DNA of 64,000 nt, taken from positions 1-64,000 of the forward strand of contig JAJFKP010000024.1 of assembly GCA_021773135.1 (NCBI GenBank), in the 5' to 3' direction. Shown in pieces: positions 50,199-60,369 of the stretch. The notes under the pieces were generated by a model that searched no databases, was not told the DNA's origin, and saw nothing but the letters and a program-made list of their open reading frames with translations. The translations under genes were made by a program, and so were the position numbers. This DNA comes from Woeseiaceae bacterium (GTDB lineage Bacteria; Pseudomonadota; Gammaproteobacteria; Steroidobacterales; Woeseiaceae). Position 1 is the first letter of the stretch; every line of letters starts with the position of its first letter.

Positions 50199-50222
50199 AG
50201 TGTGACAGGAGTCACACTTTTT
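50199..50222 (+). terminator. Rho-independent terminator
   Basis: A perfect 8-base stem AGTGTGAC/GTCACACT with loop AGGA, followed by TTTT. It closes the small-membrane-protein transcript. Confidence 0.75.
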
Positions 50223-50349
50223 CCTTGCATTACAGCAAATTATCGTATATTTCATAGGTTTTATGTTAAGGATGTTACATCCTCGGACTAAGGCGCGATT
50301 AAATTGGCGCTGACAGAGATCTCTATGACCAACTGCATGGCGGGTGGCA

Positions 50350-50706
50350 ATGAAAAGCTTCTTTAAATGGCTAATCGATAGATTCGGCAAGGACCAGCCT
50401 GCCGAACCGTCTGCCCTGCAGAAGGCAACCGCACGTAAAGTGCCCAGGCCCCTGCCACCCAAGCCAGTGGCTCGCCCGCAGGCCGATTTTTCGAGCAGGA
50501 TTCAGGGCGAAATCGTGGACGGTGGGCCGGGTAAAAACATACTCATGCGAAGCAAGCAGGTTCGCGAAGATACCGGCACTCACGAAACCCTCAAAATCCT
50601 CGATGATTCAATCCTGGATTCGATAGAGGAAGACGGAATCGATCCATATAACACCGGTCGATTCGATCGCTCGAAATCCTGGGACTCGTCTCGGTCGCGC
50701 AAATAA
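50350..50706 (+). CDS. Small hydrophilic protein of unknown function
   Basis: A 118-residue protein starting MKSFFKWLIDRFGKD, an amphipathic basic N-terminus that could bind membranes, followed by a Pro/Arg/Lys-rich stretch and an acidic C-terminal half rich in Asp and Ser (DSILDSIEEDGIDPYNTGRFDR). It is probably largely disordered. A GTG at 50344 is an alternative start. No recognised family. It may share a transcript with the DUF1232 gene 80 bases on. Confidence 0.55.
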   Translation: MKSFFKWLIDRFGKDQPAEPSALQKATARKVPRPLPPKPVARPQADFSSRIQGEIVDGGPGKNILMRSKQVREDTGTHETLKILDDSILDSIEEDGIDPYNTGRFDRSKSWDSSRSRK

Positions 50707-50786
50707 CGGGCGCATTCCAGCCTGAATTGACCGCAATTTACAGCCCGGTTAGTCTGCACGCCACGATTTCCCGGAGCAGGCTCTAA

Positions 50787-51347
50787 GTGGGGTTGAGAAT
50801 TTCGATCAATCTTCAAGACGAGGACCTCAGGCATTTTCGTCTTATCATGCGCGAAGCCCGGCAGGCCTCAGCACGACTTCAACCCGAGGAAATCGTTGCT
50901 GCCGCCGAATTGATCCTCGCCAATGTCGACAGAAAGAGAGTCCCAAGATTCGTCCTGGATCGCCTGACCAAGCTGGAAATCATGATCCGAATGCTTACCG
51001 ATCATGAGTGGCGATTGCCGCAAAAGGATACGGTCAGGGTGCTTAATGCGCTTGCCTATTTTTCGGAGCCGGAGGACCTCATTCCTGACCACGTTCCCGG
51101 CCTCGGATTCCTCGACGATGCAATCATGATCGAACTCGTCGTCAGGGAACTCAGGCATGAAATCGACGCCTACGAGGATTTTTGCGATTTTCGTCTCAAT
51201 CACGATCGTCGCAAGGGAATCAAGTCCAAAACATCTGACATAACTCGGGATTCCTGGCTCGACGGACGCCGAGAGGCGCTCCAGGCGCGTATGAGGCGGC
51301 GCCGCAGTAAGAGCTCGGCTGACGCAAACACACCGAAAATCCTGTAG
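50787..51347 (+). CDS. DUF1232 (YkvA-like) domain protein
   Basis: A 186-residue protein. The core RVLNALAYFSEPEDLIPDHVPGLGFLDDAIMIELVVREL (seen in parts near residues 88-128) matches the YkvA/DUF1232 signature, a short helical domain with the pattern YFxxPxDLIPDxxPxxGxxDD. Function is unknown for the family. A charged N-terminal helical region and a basic tail RMRRRRSK surround it. The start is GTG at 50787. Confidence 0.8.
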   Translation: MGLRISINLQDEDLRHFRLIMREARQASARLQPEEIVAAAELILANVDRKRVPRFVLDRLTKLEIMIRMLTDHEWRLPQKDTVRVLNALAYFSEPEDLIPDHVPGLGFLDDAIMIELVVRELRHEIDAYEDFCDFRLNHDRRKGIKSKTSDITRDSWLDGRREALQARMRRRRSKSSADANTPKIL

Positions 51348-51394
51348 TTTCAGCAACAGAATGCAAGCCTCGCCGCCAGACAGACCTGCCTTCC

Positions 51395-51679
51395 TCAGGG
51401 CCAGTAGTAGGCGCCGATTGCCACCAAACCGCTCCACATCAGCCCCTGAGCCGCCCATCGCGCGGGATGGTTCTTGACCAACGCATAGAAACTCGCGGCC
51501 GTAATAGCTGTCATAGCTGTGAATAAGGAAAAACTTGCGACCAGGGCACCAAATTCGTGCGCCAGCCGCGGGTAATCATCCCCGAGTAACAGGAAAATGA
51601 TCAAGACAGCGGCAAGACTGAATGCGATGGACAGGCAAGAGCCAAGGATGATGCCGGTAATGACCGTGAGCGGAAGCAT
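51395..51679 (-). CDS. Small hydrophobic membrane protein, unknown function
   Basis: A 94-residue protein with three hydrophobic segments, starting at an ATG at 51679 and reading LPLTVITGIILGSCLSIAFSL. It is convergent with the DUF1232 gene and divergent from prc. There is no recognised family; it may be a small integral membrane protein of the cytoplasmic membrane. Confidence 0.6.
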   Translation of the reverse strand: MLPLTVITGIILGSCLSIAFSLAAVLIIFLLLGDDYPRLAHEFGALVASFSLFTAMTAITAASFYALVKNHPARWAAQGLMWSGLVAIGAYYWP

Positions 51680-51806
51680 GGCGGTATTTTACCCTTGGAT
51701 ACGGCGGACTTAGCCACAATGAAAGAAAATTGCCAAATTCGCCCTTGATTGAAGGGCTTATGCCAACTAGCCTATCCTACTAGAGGCTGTGCGGCAGCAC
51801 GCGACC

Positions 51807-53930
51807 ATGGAGAGCACTTTGACAACCTACCTGACTGGCCCAAAGGGAAAGATCATTACAGCCGTGCTGGCTGTTGCCGCGCTAACAGCGGCGACGCCGA
51901 TTGTTGCTGACACGGCAGAAGATCAACTGTCCCCGGTTCCGCGGCATGAAAAAATAGGTCAGCTGGTCACCGAGTTTATTCAGAAATCACACTATCGCCA
52001 CGCTTCCGTAGATGACGACCTGTCGTCACAGGTTCTTGATCGGTATATCGAAGCTCTCGACAACAACCGCATGTACCTGTTGGCCTCGGATATCGAGGCT
52101 TTTGAGCAGTATCGTTACCTCCTCGATGACATGGTGCGGTCAGAGCCGCTCAATCCGGTTTTTGAGATGTTCGACGTCTATCGAACCCGGGTCCGCCAAC
52201 GACTGGCCTTTGCGCGAACCCAGCTTGAATCTGAACCGGATTTTTCTGTCGATGAGTCCTATCTGTTCGACAGAGAGGATATTGACTGGGCGGCCTCTGA
52301 AGCCGAACTCGATGAGTTATGGCGCAAGCGCGTGAAAAATGACGCGCTCAGCCTTGCTCTGGCGGATAAGGAGTGGCCTGACATTCAGGAAGTCCTGGAA
52401 AAACGTTACGCGACGTTTGCCAAGCGGATGGATCAGATCAAGAGCGACGACGTTTTCGAAACCTTCATGAACGCGTTCGCCCATACGCTCGATCCTCACT
52501 CTAGCTACCTGTCGCCCAGGAACTCAGAGGAGTACCGAATTCAGATGAGTCTGTCTTATTTCGGTATTGGCGCATCGTTGCAGACTGAAGACGATTTCGT
52601 AATGGTCAGCAATATTATTCCGGGCGGTCCTGCGGCAATCGATGGTTCGTTGCAACCGAAGGACAAGATTACGGCGGTCGCGCAGGGCGAAGACGGCGAG
52701 CTGGTGGACGTGATTGGCTGGCGCCTCGACGACGTTGTGCAACTTATTCGCGGCCCGGCCGAAACCGTTGTGCGCCTGCAGGTAATGCCTGCCGGCACCC
52801 TGCCTGGTGCAGAAGAGAAAGTCATTATGCTGACGCGCAACCAGGTAAAACTGGAAGAGCAGGCAGCCAAGAGCGAGATTGTGACCATTCCACGCGACGG
52901 CAGGGACTGGTCGATCGGTGTTATTGACGTGCCGAGTTTTTATCGCGATTACCGAGCGCTGAGTAATGGCGACAAGGATTACACCAGCACCACCAAAGAC
53001 GTAAAACGTCTTATTGGAGAACTGGAAGAGCAAGGCATCGATGGACTGATAGTCGACTTGCGCAATAACGGCGGCGGCCACCTTACGGAAGCAACCGCAT
53101 TGTCTGGCCTTTTTATCGACAATGGCCCGGTTGTACAACTGCGGAACTCAAACGGTCGCATTAGCAGGCTCGACGATCCGGATCCCGTGCCGCGAGTCGC
53201 CTATACGGGTCCCATGGCCGTTTTGGTAAATCGTTACAGTGCGTCCGCATCGGAAATTTTTGCCGCTGCCATCCAGGACTACGCCCGCGGTGTCATCATC
53301 GGGCAACAGACTTTCGGCAAAGGCACTGTGCAGAACCTGTATTCACTCGATCAATATGTTCGGCGTCCTGACGATGAAGGCCTCGGGCAACTCACACTGA
53401 CGATTGGCAAGTATTACCGGGTAACGGGAGAAAGCACTCAGCATCGCGGCGTTGACCCGGATATTTCGCTGCCGTCGCCGATCGATGCCACGGTCGTTGG
53501 CGAAAGCGTGCGTGACAGCGCCCTGCCCTGGGACACGATCCGTACCACCGAATTTCGCGCCGGAACGCCCCTGGAGACGACGATCAACTCCCTGACGGCA
53601 AACCATATCTCGCGAGCCAAGGACGACCCTGACTTTCAATATTTGCTGGAAGGCATCCGGGACATCGAGGAAGTCCGCTCGCGCAAGACCATGTCCCTGA
53701 ATATTGAGCAGAGACGCATCGAACGTGAAGAGGATATGGCCAATAGACTGGCTCGCGAGAATCAACGCCGCGCAGCGTTTGAGCTTGAGCCGCTGGCGAG
53801 CATTGAAGAACTCGAGGCACTCGAAACACCGGACATTCATCTTGACCAGGCAGCCGCCATCGTGACCGATCTCGCCGCATTGCGAGAGGTCCAGGCTGCG
53901 CCGACGCAGACAGCCCAAATTGAGCAATAA
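51807..53930 (+). CDS. prc: Carboxy-terminal processing protease Prc/Tsp
   Basis: Periplasmic serine protease that degrades proteins with nonpolar C-termini, including tmRNA-tagged ones, and trims some envelope proteins. A signal peptide of about 30 residues is followed by a helical N-terminal domain, a PDZ domain (SYFGIGASLQTED onward) and the catalytic domain. The Ser is in NRYSASASEIFAAAIQDY and the Lys in QTFGKGTVQNLY. About 707 residues. I favour the ATG at 51807; the GTG at 51789 is possible but its AGAGG is only 2 bases away. Confidence 0.93.
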   Translation: MESTLTTYLTGPKGKIITAVLAVAALTAATPIVADTAEDQLSPVPRHEKIGQLVTEFIQKSHYRHASVDDDLSSQVLDRYIEALDNNRMYLLASDIEAFEQYRYLLDDMVRSEPLNPVFEMFDVYRTRVRQRLAFARTQLESEPDFSVDESYLFDREDIDWAASEAELDELWRKRVKNDALSLALADKEWPDIQEVLEKRYATFAKRMDQIKSDDVFETFMNAFAHTLDPHSSYLSPRNSEEYRIQMSLSYFGIGASLQTEDDFVMVSNIIPGGPAAIDGSLQPKDKITAVAQGEDGELVDVIGWRLDDVVQLIRGPAETVVRLQVMPAGTLPGAEEKVIMLTRNQVKLEEQAAKSEIVTIPRDGRDWSIGVIDVPSFYRDYRALSNGDKDYTSTTKDVKRLIGELEEQGIDGLIVDLRNNGGGHLTEATALSGLFIDNGPVVQLRNSNGRISRLDDPDPVPRVAYTGPMAVLVNRYSASASEIFAAAIQDYARGVIIGQQTFGKGTVQNLYSLDQYVRRPDDEGLGQLTLTIGKYYRVTGESTQHRGVDPDISLPSPIDATVVGESVRDSALPWDTIRTTEFRAGTPLETTINSLTANHISRAKDDPDFQYLLEGIRDIEEVRSRKTMSLNIEQRRIEREEDMANRLARENQRRAAFELEPLASIEELEALETPDIHLDQAAAIVTDLAALREVQAAPTQTAQIEQ

Positions 53931-53949
53931 ACAGCATTATAGTTTTCAC

Positions 53950-53977
53950 TTGCAAGACCAGTTGCGGGTGTTATACT
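53950..53977 (+). promoter_or_regulatory. Candidate sigma-70 promoter upstream of the 54024 gene
   Basis: TTGCAA, a 16-base spacer and TATACT (four and five of six consensus positions) lie between prc and the next gene. An inverted repeat GGTGTT/AACACC surrounds the -10, which could be an operator. Confidence 0.5.
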
Positions 53978-54023
53978 GAAGTACAACACCAACCTACCTG
54001 ATTCTAATCCTGTAGAGGTCGCT

Positions 54024-54533
54024 GTGGACATGAAGCATCCGCCGAGGAGTCTCCCAGTAGCAGCTCGAAGCTTGCTTGCCACAGTTGTGTTTGCGAGCGC
54101 CGGTTGGGGCGCTACCGCGCTGGCAGCGGCCACCAACAAAGCGGACTGCGACGCGTATGCGAGTCCGGCAGAAACACTTCAGAGCCCCATAGCCGCACTT
54201 TCACTGAATGCCGTAGATCATGTCACCATCGACAGCGAGAGTGCCGCTATCGATGAACTGGAGAATAATCAGGAAGGCAGTGAACGCGCAGCCCCGTTCC
54301 TGTTCCTCACCCCGCGAGTAGCATCAGTCCTTCGCGATATATTTGAGGTGGCACGTGACCAGCAGTCGCCAGAGTCCGAGGTGCGAGAGGATGCAGCCTC
54401 TTCTCCGCTGGCGGAAGTTGAAGATCAAGCGAACGGCGCGGAGTACCGATACGAGACATTGCCGGCACCGGCTATCGACGAAGAGCATGATCTTCCATTG
54501 CTGCAACGGCAGATGTTCCGGACTGATATTTAA
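54024..54533 (+). CDS. Exported protein of unknown function
   Basis: A 169-residue protein with an N-terminal signal-like segment (SLLATVVFASAGWGATALAA, residues 17-36), then an acidic Ser/Ala/Glu-rich body without conserved motifs. The start is GTG at 54024. I do not recognise it. It converges on the coiled-coil gene at 54564. Confidence 0.6.
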   Translation: MDMKHPPRSLPVAARSLLATVVFASAGWGATALAAATNKADCDAYASPAETLQSPIAALSLNAVDHVTIDSESAAIDELENNQEGSERAAPFLFLTPRVASVLRDIFEVARDQQSPESEVREDAASSPLAEVEDQANGAEYRYETLPAPAIDEEHDLPLLQRQMFRTDI

Positions 54534-54563
54534 TCGCTATTGCTACTTCTTATTTGGCCGAAT

Positions 54564-55595
54564 CTAGCGGCTGAATATTTTTGAAATTCCCCAGTAGTTT
54601 TCGCTTGCCAGGTTGCCTTCACTCCTGTGCACCTTGCCATCTGCGTCAAACCGATAGATCGTAGCGACAGATCCGGCAAGCGGCACAGGATCCCGGTCGT
54701 CCGCGAATTTCGCCGTTTCGCTCAGCAATTTTGCTCGCTTTTGCAGAACGTCAGCGAAATTCGCATTTTGCTCCATGCTGTCGGCGCTCTTGCTAATCTG
54801 GTCAAGCAGGCGATTGCACTCGTGGCGAGTACCGTAATTGATCGCACCAACGCTTTTCTCGGTGGACTCTTTGATCAGGTTGGCAATGTCGGCATCTGCG
54901 AAATGTATATAGAGCTGTTGGGCAAACGCAAGAATCATCAGGTTTATCGAACGCTTGGTTGGCACATCCAGTCCCTGATGGTCTGGCGGCTGTCGGTTTT
55001 TAATCTCGTCCAGGCGGATAACAATCGCCTGATCTTCCTGGGCAGCCAATTCAATTTGCTCGGCAATGCGGTCAATCTTCTTCATCGCCGATCTGCCGCG
55101 AAACATCCGCACCAGGCCGCTCATTGATGTCAAACGTCGCTGCTCTGATTGCAGCTGGTCCTCCAGCTGAAAAACCGAGTCGCGTTTTTCCAGGAGCTCC
55201 AACTCAACGCTTTTCGATTCGTTGCGCAGATCCTGCTGCCAGTCTTCCAGGAGACTGTCGTGGCTTTTTTGTTCACGCTGCTGCTTCAATTGCTCGGCGA
55301 ATTTTGCAAGCATCCGTTCGCACTGTAATCCAAGACCACGCAGCTGATAAAAAACCACCACGCTGTGTGCCAGCTGTGAATCAACCAGCAGGTCCTCGAG
55401 ATGCTCGAGCCGCTGCTGCAGGCGCGCAGTTGCACCTTCCTGTTGCTTGACCTTGTCTTGCAGGCGGTACTGCTCTTTTCGCAGACCGGCAAATTCTTTC
55501 TTCAGCTCGGCACGATTCCAGTACAGGTCCATCAGCTTGTCGCTGTCCTGCGCCTTCTCCTCGGAACTGCCAAAAATTGCCGTCAAACTGGACAA
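54564..55595 (-). CDS. Coiled-coil cytoplasmic protein of unknown function
   Basis: A 343-residue protein with two long heptad regions (about residues 25-75 and 95-200, rich in Gln, Glu, Leu and Lys), then a helical domain with LMILAFAQQLYIHFADADIANL. No signal or membrane segment is apparent. Translation begins at TTG (55595) with a GGGAG site 6 bases upstream, which makes the start convincing. No family recognised. Its partner, if any, is not clear from the neighbours. Confidence 0.7.
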   Translation of the reverse strand: MSSLTAIFGSSEEKAQDSDKLMDLYWNRAELKKEFAGLRKEQYRLQDKVKQQEGATARLQQRLEHLEDLLVDSQLAHSVVVFYQLRGLGLQCERMLAKFAEQLKQQREQKSHDSLLEDWQQDLRNESKSVELELLEKRDSVFQLEDQLQSEQRRLTSMSGLVRMFRGRSAMKKIDRIAEQIELAAQEDQAIVIRLDEIKNRQPPDHQGLDVPTKRSINLMILAFAQQLYIHFADADIANLIKESTEKSVGAINYGTRHECNRLLDQISKSADSMEQNANFADVLQKRAKLLSETAKFADDRDPVPLAGSVATIYRFDADGKVHRSEGNLASENYWGISKIFSR

Positions 55596-55739
55596 AACAA
55601 ACTCCCTTTACATAACCACCGGCCAGCGGACGCTGGAATATGTGGAATACACTAAAGAGATGATGACAAGACAGCGGCCGTCAATCTTTGATTGAATCGA
55701 CAGTTTTGGCGCTTGTCCGGCTTAAATTGGTGCGCGAGA

Positions 55740-56195
55740 TCAGCGCTCGAGGATCATGTGGCCCTGGTCCATCAGGTACTCCAGCCATTTGTTCAGCAGC
55801 ATGTTGCGCCGCCAGCGCAGGTCGAGTTCCTTACGATGCGCCCTGCTAAGCCGACGTAGTGCGGCATGCCGATGTTCGCCGGAACAGCGCATTGCCTCGG
55901 CCAAGTGACCGTCAAGGTACAGGCGGACCTGCATATCCGGATCGGCAACCCGAACGTCATCTTCCGTGAACATGTACGACAAAGACATCGTTACCGTATA
56001 GCGGCTTCGCTCCAGTATCTCGAGGTACAGGTCGCAATCTCCGGCAACCGTTGAACGGTAGCAGCCGTCCAGTCGATGAATTTCCGGCACCAGTTGCAAC
56101 AAACGCAAATAGTTACTTTCGTACAATGTCATGAGGCCAACGAAACTTCCTGGCCTGACGACCGTCTCCGGAACAAGTTGATAGTCACGTAACAT
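55740..56195 (-). CDS. DUF1249 family protein (YqiB-like)
   Basis: A 151-residue cytosolic protein matching the YqiB family: TLYESNYLRLLQLVPEI near the start, then LYLEILERSRYTVTMSLSY and the metal-poor C-terminal DPDMQVRLYLDGHLAEAM region. Function is unknown. The ATG at 56195 is preferred; a longer frame to 56216 adds seven residues. Confidence 0.8.
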   Translation of the reverse strand: MLRDYQLVPETVVRPGSFVGLMTLYESNYLRLLQLVPEIHRLDGCYRSTVAGDCDLYLEILERSRYTVTMSLSYMFTEDDVRVADPDMQVRLYLDGHLAEAMRCSGEHRHAALRRLSRAHRKELDLRWRRNMLLNKWLEYLMDQGHMILER

Positions 56196-56272
56196 GCCCT
56201 GAATATAGCACAGCATTTTCGAATCAAGAGTTATGCAAGTTTGATTCCGGAACTTGTATTTTCAGGAAAAAA

Positions 56273-57097
56273 TTACGGTCGCACGCGGCGCTCCACGCCA
56301 GTACTATTGAGAATTCTGCTGGCTATTTCTTCAATAGAAAACTCAGTCGTATTAATGTGCGGTACGTCATACTTTTTAAAAATTTTCTCAGCTTCCCGTA
56401 ACTCATAGCGCACCTGCTGCGCGGACGCATACTGGCCCAATGCACGACGCTCTTTTCTGATCTGCTGCAAACGAGTGGGCGCAATCGTCAAACCAAACAG
56501 TTTTTCCTTTTGACTCACCAGGAAATCCGGCAGGCTGCCACTATCAAATTCTTCATCGGTCAGGGGAAAATTGGCGGCATAAACCCCGTACTGAAGGGCC
56601 AGATACAGGCACGTAGGTGTCTTTCCGGATCGTGATACACCAAGCAGTATTACATCGGCCACCTCGTAGTTTCGGGTAATACCACCATCATCGTTGGCCA
56701 GCGCGAAGTTTGTCGCCTCGATCCGCTTCATATAGCTATCAATATCACTCATTCCATGGGCCCGGCCGGCTTCATGGGTCGATTTCTGCTGCAACTCATT
56801 TTCCATCGGCTCTAAAAAAGCGTCGAATATGTCAAGGTGTAACCCTTTCGCTTTGCGTAGAATTGCTCGGAATTCATCCTGAACGAGAGTGGAGAAAACG
56901 ATGGGACGCTCAGCCCCTGAATCTGCTGCCAAATTGATTTTCTTGACAGCTTCCCGTGCCTTGTCTTCGCTATCTATAAATGGCAAAGTCACCTGCCTAA
57001 AATTCTGGCCACTGAATTGGGTCAGGAGACTGTGCCCAAGAGTTTCAGCGGTAACTCCGGTCTGGTCAGACAGAAAAAAGACGGTACGCTCACTCAT
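56273..57097 (-). CDS. ppsR: Phosphoenolpyruvate synthase regulatory protein (PpsR)
   Basis: Bifunctional kinase/pyrophosphorylase of the DUF299 family that inactivates and reactivates PEP synthase by threonine phosphorylation. The N-terminus FFLSDQTGVTAETLGHSLL and the P-loop VILLGVSRSGKTPTCLYLA (near residues 150-168) are diagnostic. Length is 274 residues. It is divergent from ppsA, with its target gene directly across a 118-base gap, the arrangement found in Pseudomonas. Confidence 0.95.
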   Translation of the reverse strand: MSERTVFFLSDQTGVTAETLGHSLLTQFSGQNFRQVTLPFIDSEDKAREAVKKINLAADSGAERPIVFSTLVQDEFRAILRKAKGLHLDIFDAFLEPMENELQQKSTHEAGRAHGMSDIDSYMKRIEATNFALANDDGGITRNYEVADVILLGVSRSGKTPTCLYLALQYGVYAANFPLTDEEFDSGSLPDFLVSQKEKLFGLTIAPTRLQQIRKERRALGQYASAQQVRYELREAEKIFKKYDVPHINTTEFSIEEIASRILNSTGVERRVRP

Positions 57098-57204
57098 AAT
57101 GGATAATTTCTCCGATCGCCACAGGTTCTCCGTGGCTGACCACCATTTTGCTATTGATACTCGTTATTGATAATGGATTGTCCATTTCCTAGGAATTAAC
57201 ACAA

Positions 57205-57218
57205 GGGAGTCTGATTTG
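57205..57218 (+). promoter_or_regulatory. Ribosome-binding site and TTG start of ppsA
   Basis: GGGAG at 57205-57209 precedes a TTG at 57216-57218 by 6 bases. No better ATG or GTG lies in frame near the conserved N-terminus, so a TTG start is the best reading. Confidence 0.75.
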
Positions 57219-59579
57219 GAGCCATACGTCATCAAGCTAGACCAGCTGGGCATGCACGATGTTGAGATCGTCGGCGGGAAGAATGCTTCGCTTGGAGAAA
57301 TGATCGCAAACCTTTCCGGCCTTGGCGTGGACGTCCCGGGCGGGTTCGCGACAACAGCGGCGGCATATCGCGACTTCCTGGCAACCGACGGACTGGACAA
57401 ACGCATCCAAGATGCCCTCAGCGACCTTGATGTCGACGATATCGCAACCTTGACGACGACAGGCAAGAATATCCGTGAATGGATAGTCGGCACCGAATTG
57501 CCGCAACGATTGATGGCTGAAATCCGCGACGCCTGGGATGAGATGTCCGACGGTCGGGATATTGCCGTTGCGGTTCGCTCGTCAGCGACCGCGGAAGATT
57601 TGCCAGACGCCTCGTTCGCGGGCCAGCAGGAAACGTTTCTAAACGTGCGCGGTCTGGATCATCTGGTTGACGCGCTGCACCAGGTATTCGCATCACTGTT
57701 CAACGATCGTGCCATTGCCTACAGGGTGCACCAGGGCTTCGAACACTCAGTCGTGGCGCTCTCCGTGGGCGTCCAGTACATGGTGCGCAGTGACTTAGGG
57801 TCTGCCGGCGTCATTTTTACGCTGGACACCGAAACAGGATTTCGCGACGCGGTGTTCATTACGTCATCGTACGGCCTCGGTGAGACGGTCGTTCAGGGTG
57901 CCGTAAATCCGGACGAGTTTTACGTCTTTAAGCCGGCTTTGGAGAACGACAAACACCCAATACTGCGCAAAAACCTGGGCAGCAAAGCGATCAAGATGGT
58001 GTTCAGTGATAACCCGGTGCCTGGCAAGACCGTCGACACCGTCGACGTGGACGAAGCCGAAAGCATGCGCTTCTCTCTCAGTGATGAAGATATCGTTGCG
58101 CTGGCCCGGACAGCGGTCACCATTGAAAAACACTATGACCGGCCAATGGATATCGAATGGGGCAAAGATGGATCTGACGGACGCCTGTATATCCTGCAGG
58201 CCCGGCCCGAAACGGTGCAGAGTCGCAGCGGCCGGACGATCGATCGATTTACGCTTAAAGAACACTCCGATGTGCTGACCAGAGGCCGGAGTATCGGGCA
58301 CAAAATTGGACAGGGAAAAGCCAAGGTCATTCGAGACGTCAGTGAGATGAATCGGATTCAGCCGGGCGACGTCCTGATCTCGGACATGACTGATCCTGAC
58401 TGGGAGCCGGTAATGAAACGCGCAGCCGCGATCGTCACCAACCGCGGCGGCCGCACCTGCCACGCGGCAATCATTGCGCGCGAGCTTGGCATACCGGCCG
58501 TTGTTGGCTGCGGCGATGCAACCACCACTATTCCAGATGGCGATGACGTGACCGTCAGCTGTGCCGAAGGCGATGAGGGTTTCATCTACAAGGGTATGCT
58601 GCCGTTCGAGGAATCTCATATTGAGCTCGATTCCCTGCCCGATATACCGGTCAAAATCATGATGAACGTCGGCAATCCCGATCGGGCGTTCGACTTCGCC
58701 AATATTCCGAATCACGGCGTCGGACTGGCACGACTCGAGTTCATTATCAATCGAATGATCGGTGTCCATCCGAACGCGCTGCTGGAATATGACCAGCTTG
58801 ACGAAGACACGAAGTTCGCGGTCAACGAGCAAATGGCGGGTTACGACGACCCCGTCGGATTTTTTATCGAGAAACTGGCAGAGGGTGTCGCTACGATTGC
58901 TGCCGCATTCGCCCCTGAGCCCGTTATTGTGCGCCTCTCTGATTTCAAATCGAACGAGTACGCGAATCTAATCGGTGGTGACAAATACGAACCCTCAGAA
59001 GAAAACCCGATGCTTGGATTCAGAGGCGCCTCACGCTACGTTGCAGAAAGTTTTCGGCCGTGTTTCGACCTTGAATGTGAAGCACTGAAAAAAGTACGAA
59101 ATGAGATGGGTCTTACGAACGTCCAGATCATGATTCCGTTCGTGCGTACAGTCGCGCAGGCGAAACAGGTCATCGATATTCTTGCTGAAAACGGCCTCGA
59201 ACGGGGCAAAGACGGCCTGAAAGTCATCATGATGTCGGAGCTCCCGACCAATGCACTGCTCGCGGATCAATATCTCGAGCACTTTGATGGCATGTCTATT
59301 GGCTCAAATGACATGACCCAGCTGACGCTTGGCCTCGACAGGGATTCCGCGCTGATCGCCGATCTTTTCGATGAGCGTGACGAGGCCGTGCAGGCCTTGT
59401 TGGCAATGACGATCAGGGCCTGTATTGCCAAAGGCAAATACGTTGGCATTTGCGGTCAGGGACCATCAGATCATCCGGATCTTGCTCGCTGGCTTCTCGA
59501 CGAAGGAATCGAAAGCATGTCTCTCAATCCCGATACAGTCGTTGAAACCTGGATGTTCCTGGCGGGCCAGAAAGTCTAG
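57216..59579 (+). CDS. ppsA: Phosphoenolpyruvate synthase
   Basis: Gluconeogenic enzyme converting pyruvate and ATP to PEP, AMP and phosphate. The nucleotide domain begins [19 protein letters not shown]. The phosphohistidine loop [23 protein letters not shown] is near residue 420. The C-terminal PEP domain has [17 protein letters not shown] and [11 protein letters not shown]-like [17 protein letters not shown]. Length is 787 residues. It starts at TTG with a strong RBS and is divergent from ppsR. Confidence 0.97.
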   Translation: MEPYVIKLDQLGMHDVEIVGGKNASLGEMIANLSGLGVDVPGGFATTAAAYRDFLATDGLDKRIQDALSDLDVDDIATLTTTGKNIREWIVGTELPQRLMAEIRDAWDEMSDGRDIAVAVRSSATAEDLPDASFAGQQETFLNVRGLDHLVDALHQVFASLFNDRAIAYRVHQGFEHSVVALSVGVQYMVRSDLGSAGVIFTLDTETGFRDAVFITSSYGLGETVVQGAVNPDEFYVFKPALENDKHPILRKNLGSKAIKMVFSDNPVPGKTVDTVDVDEAESMRFSLSDEDIVALARTAVTIEKHYDRPMDIEWGKDGSDGRLYILQARPETVQSRSGRTIDRFTLKEHSDVLTRGRSIGHKIGQGKAKVIRDVSEMNRIQPGDVLISDMTDPDWEPVMKRAAAIVTNRGGRTCHAAIIARELGIPAVVGCGDATTTIPDGDDVTVSCAEGDEGFIYKGMLPFEESHIELDSLPDIPVKIMMNVGNPDRAFDFANIPNHGVGLARLEFIINRMIGVHPNALLEYDQLDEDTKFAVNEQMAGYDDPVGFFIEKLAEGVATIAAAFAPEPVIVRLSDFKSNEYANLIGGDKYEPSEENPMLGFRGASRYVAESFRPCFDLECEALKKVRNEMGLTNVQIMIPFVRTVAQAKQVIDILAENGLERGKDGLKVIMMSELPTNALLADQYLEHFDGMSIGSNDMTQLTLGLDRDSALIADLFDERDEAVQALLAMTIRACIAKGKYVGICGQGPSDHPDLARWLLDEGIESMSLNPDTVVETWMFLAGQKV

Positions 59580-59582
59580 CTG

Positions 59583-60263
59583 TTAGAAACTGTCATACCT
59601 GGAACGACGCTGGAACTTCATGCGCGGCAGCACCAGTCCAAGCAGAACGCCACCAAAAAGCACTAGTGCACCAGTGATGAACCAGTTCCTGGTGGTCTGG
59701 CCCGACAGATCCTCGTTTTCCTGCTCAAGCAGGCTGACCTTGATTTCCGCATCCGTCAACTGCTGCTGCAGATTCTGATTCTGTCGGTCTATGGCCAGTG
59801 TGTCGGCTGCTTTCTGGGTAATTTCATCAAGCTGTTGCTGCAAATTCGATTTGTCCTGCTCAAGCTCGCGAATCTGCCGGGTCGCGTTCTCAAATTCTCC
59901 GCGCAGCGCGCTTAGCTGGCTACCCAGGCCACTGCTGTCAGAGGTTGCGTCCGTTAGCTGCTGGGTCAGCGTAATCAGCTGCTCGCGGGCCGACGGCTCA
60001 TCCATAAGGTAACGGGTAAGCACCCATCCCTCGGTGCCGCCCCGGGTCCGAACCTGCGTATATCCTGCTTCGACATCTTCGTCGAGTATCTCAAGCTCGG
60101 TGCCGCTGTCGACCTGCAGTTGGATAGCATTATTGGTGCTCGGACCGGTGCGCAGCATTACTTCGAACTGGTCGCTTACCCAGGCGGACTCTGCCGAGGC
60201 AATTACTGAAAGCCCGAGACCGTAGATGAGCACGAGCGCCTGTCGCAGTATTTTCTGGTTCAT
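59583..60263 (-). CDS. SH3-domain protein (YgiM/TIGR04211 type)
   Basis: A signal peptide (MNQKILRQALVLIYGLGLSVIASA) is followed by a bacterial SH3 domain (residues about 30-95, with VMLRTGPSTNNA and GTEGWVLTRYL). A coiled coil lies at about 100-195, then a C-terminal membrane helix and a basic tail. This is the TIGR04211 architecture. Length is 226 residues from the ATG at 60263. It converges on ppsA, with 3 bases between the stops. Confidence 0.88.
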   Translation of the reverse strand: MNQKILRQALVLIYGLGLSVIASAESAWVSDQFEVMLRTGPSTNNAIQLQVDSGTELEILDEDVEAGYTQVRTRGGTEGWVLTRYLMDEPSAREQLITLTQQLTDATSDSSGLGSQLSALRGEFENATRQIRELEQDKSNLQQQLDEITQKAADTLAIDRQNQNLQQQLTDAEIKVSLLEQENEDLSGQTTRNWFITGALVLFGGVLLGLVLPRMKFQRRSRYDSF

Positions 60264-60369
60264 AGTAAACAATGATTGCGGGCCAATTTGCGCCAACTAT
60301 AAGGCATCGACATTTGGTGCACCAGCGCATTGTTCATTCGCGTAACTCGCTGTCGCAGATTGGCGACTG

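Noticed and set aside
52524-53138. 204-residue minus-strand ORF and 53343-53927
   Set aside because: Both are antisense to prc, which carries the protease motifs.
57864-58832. 322-residue minus-strand ORF
   Set aside because: It is antisense to ppsA, which is clearly coding; no motif seen.
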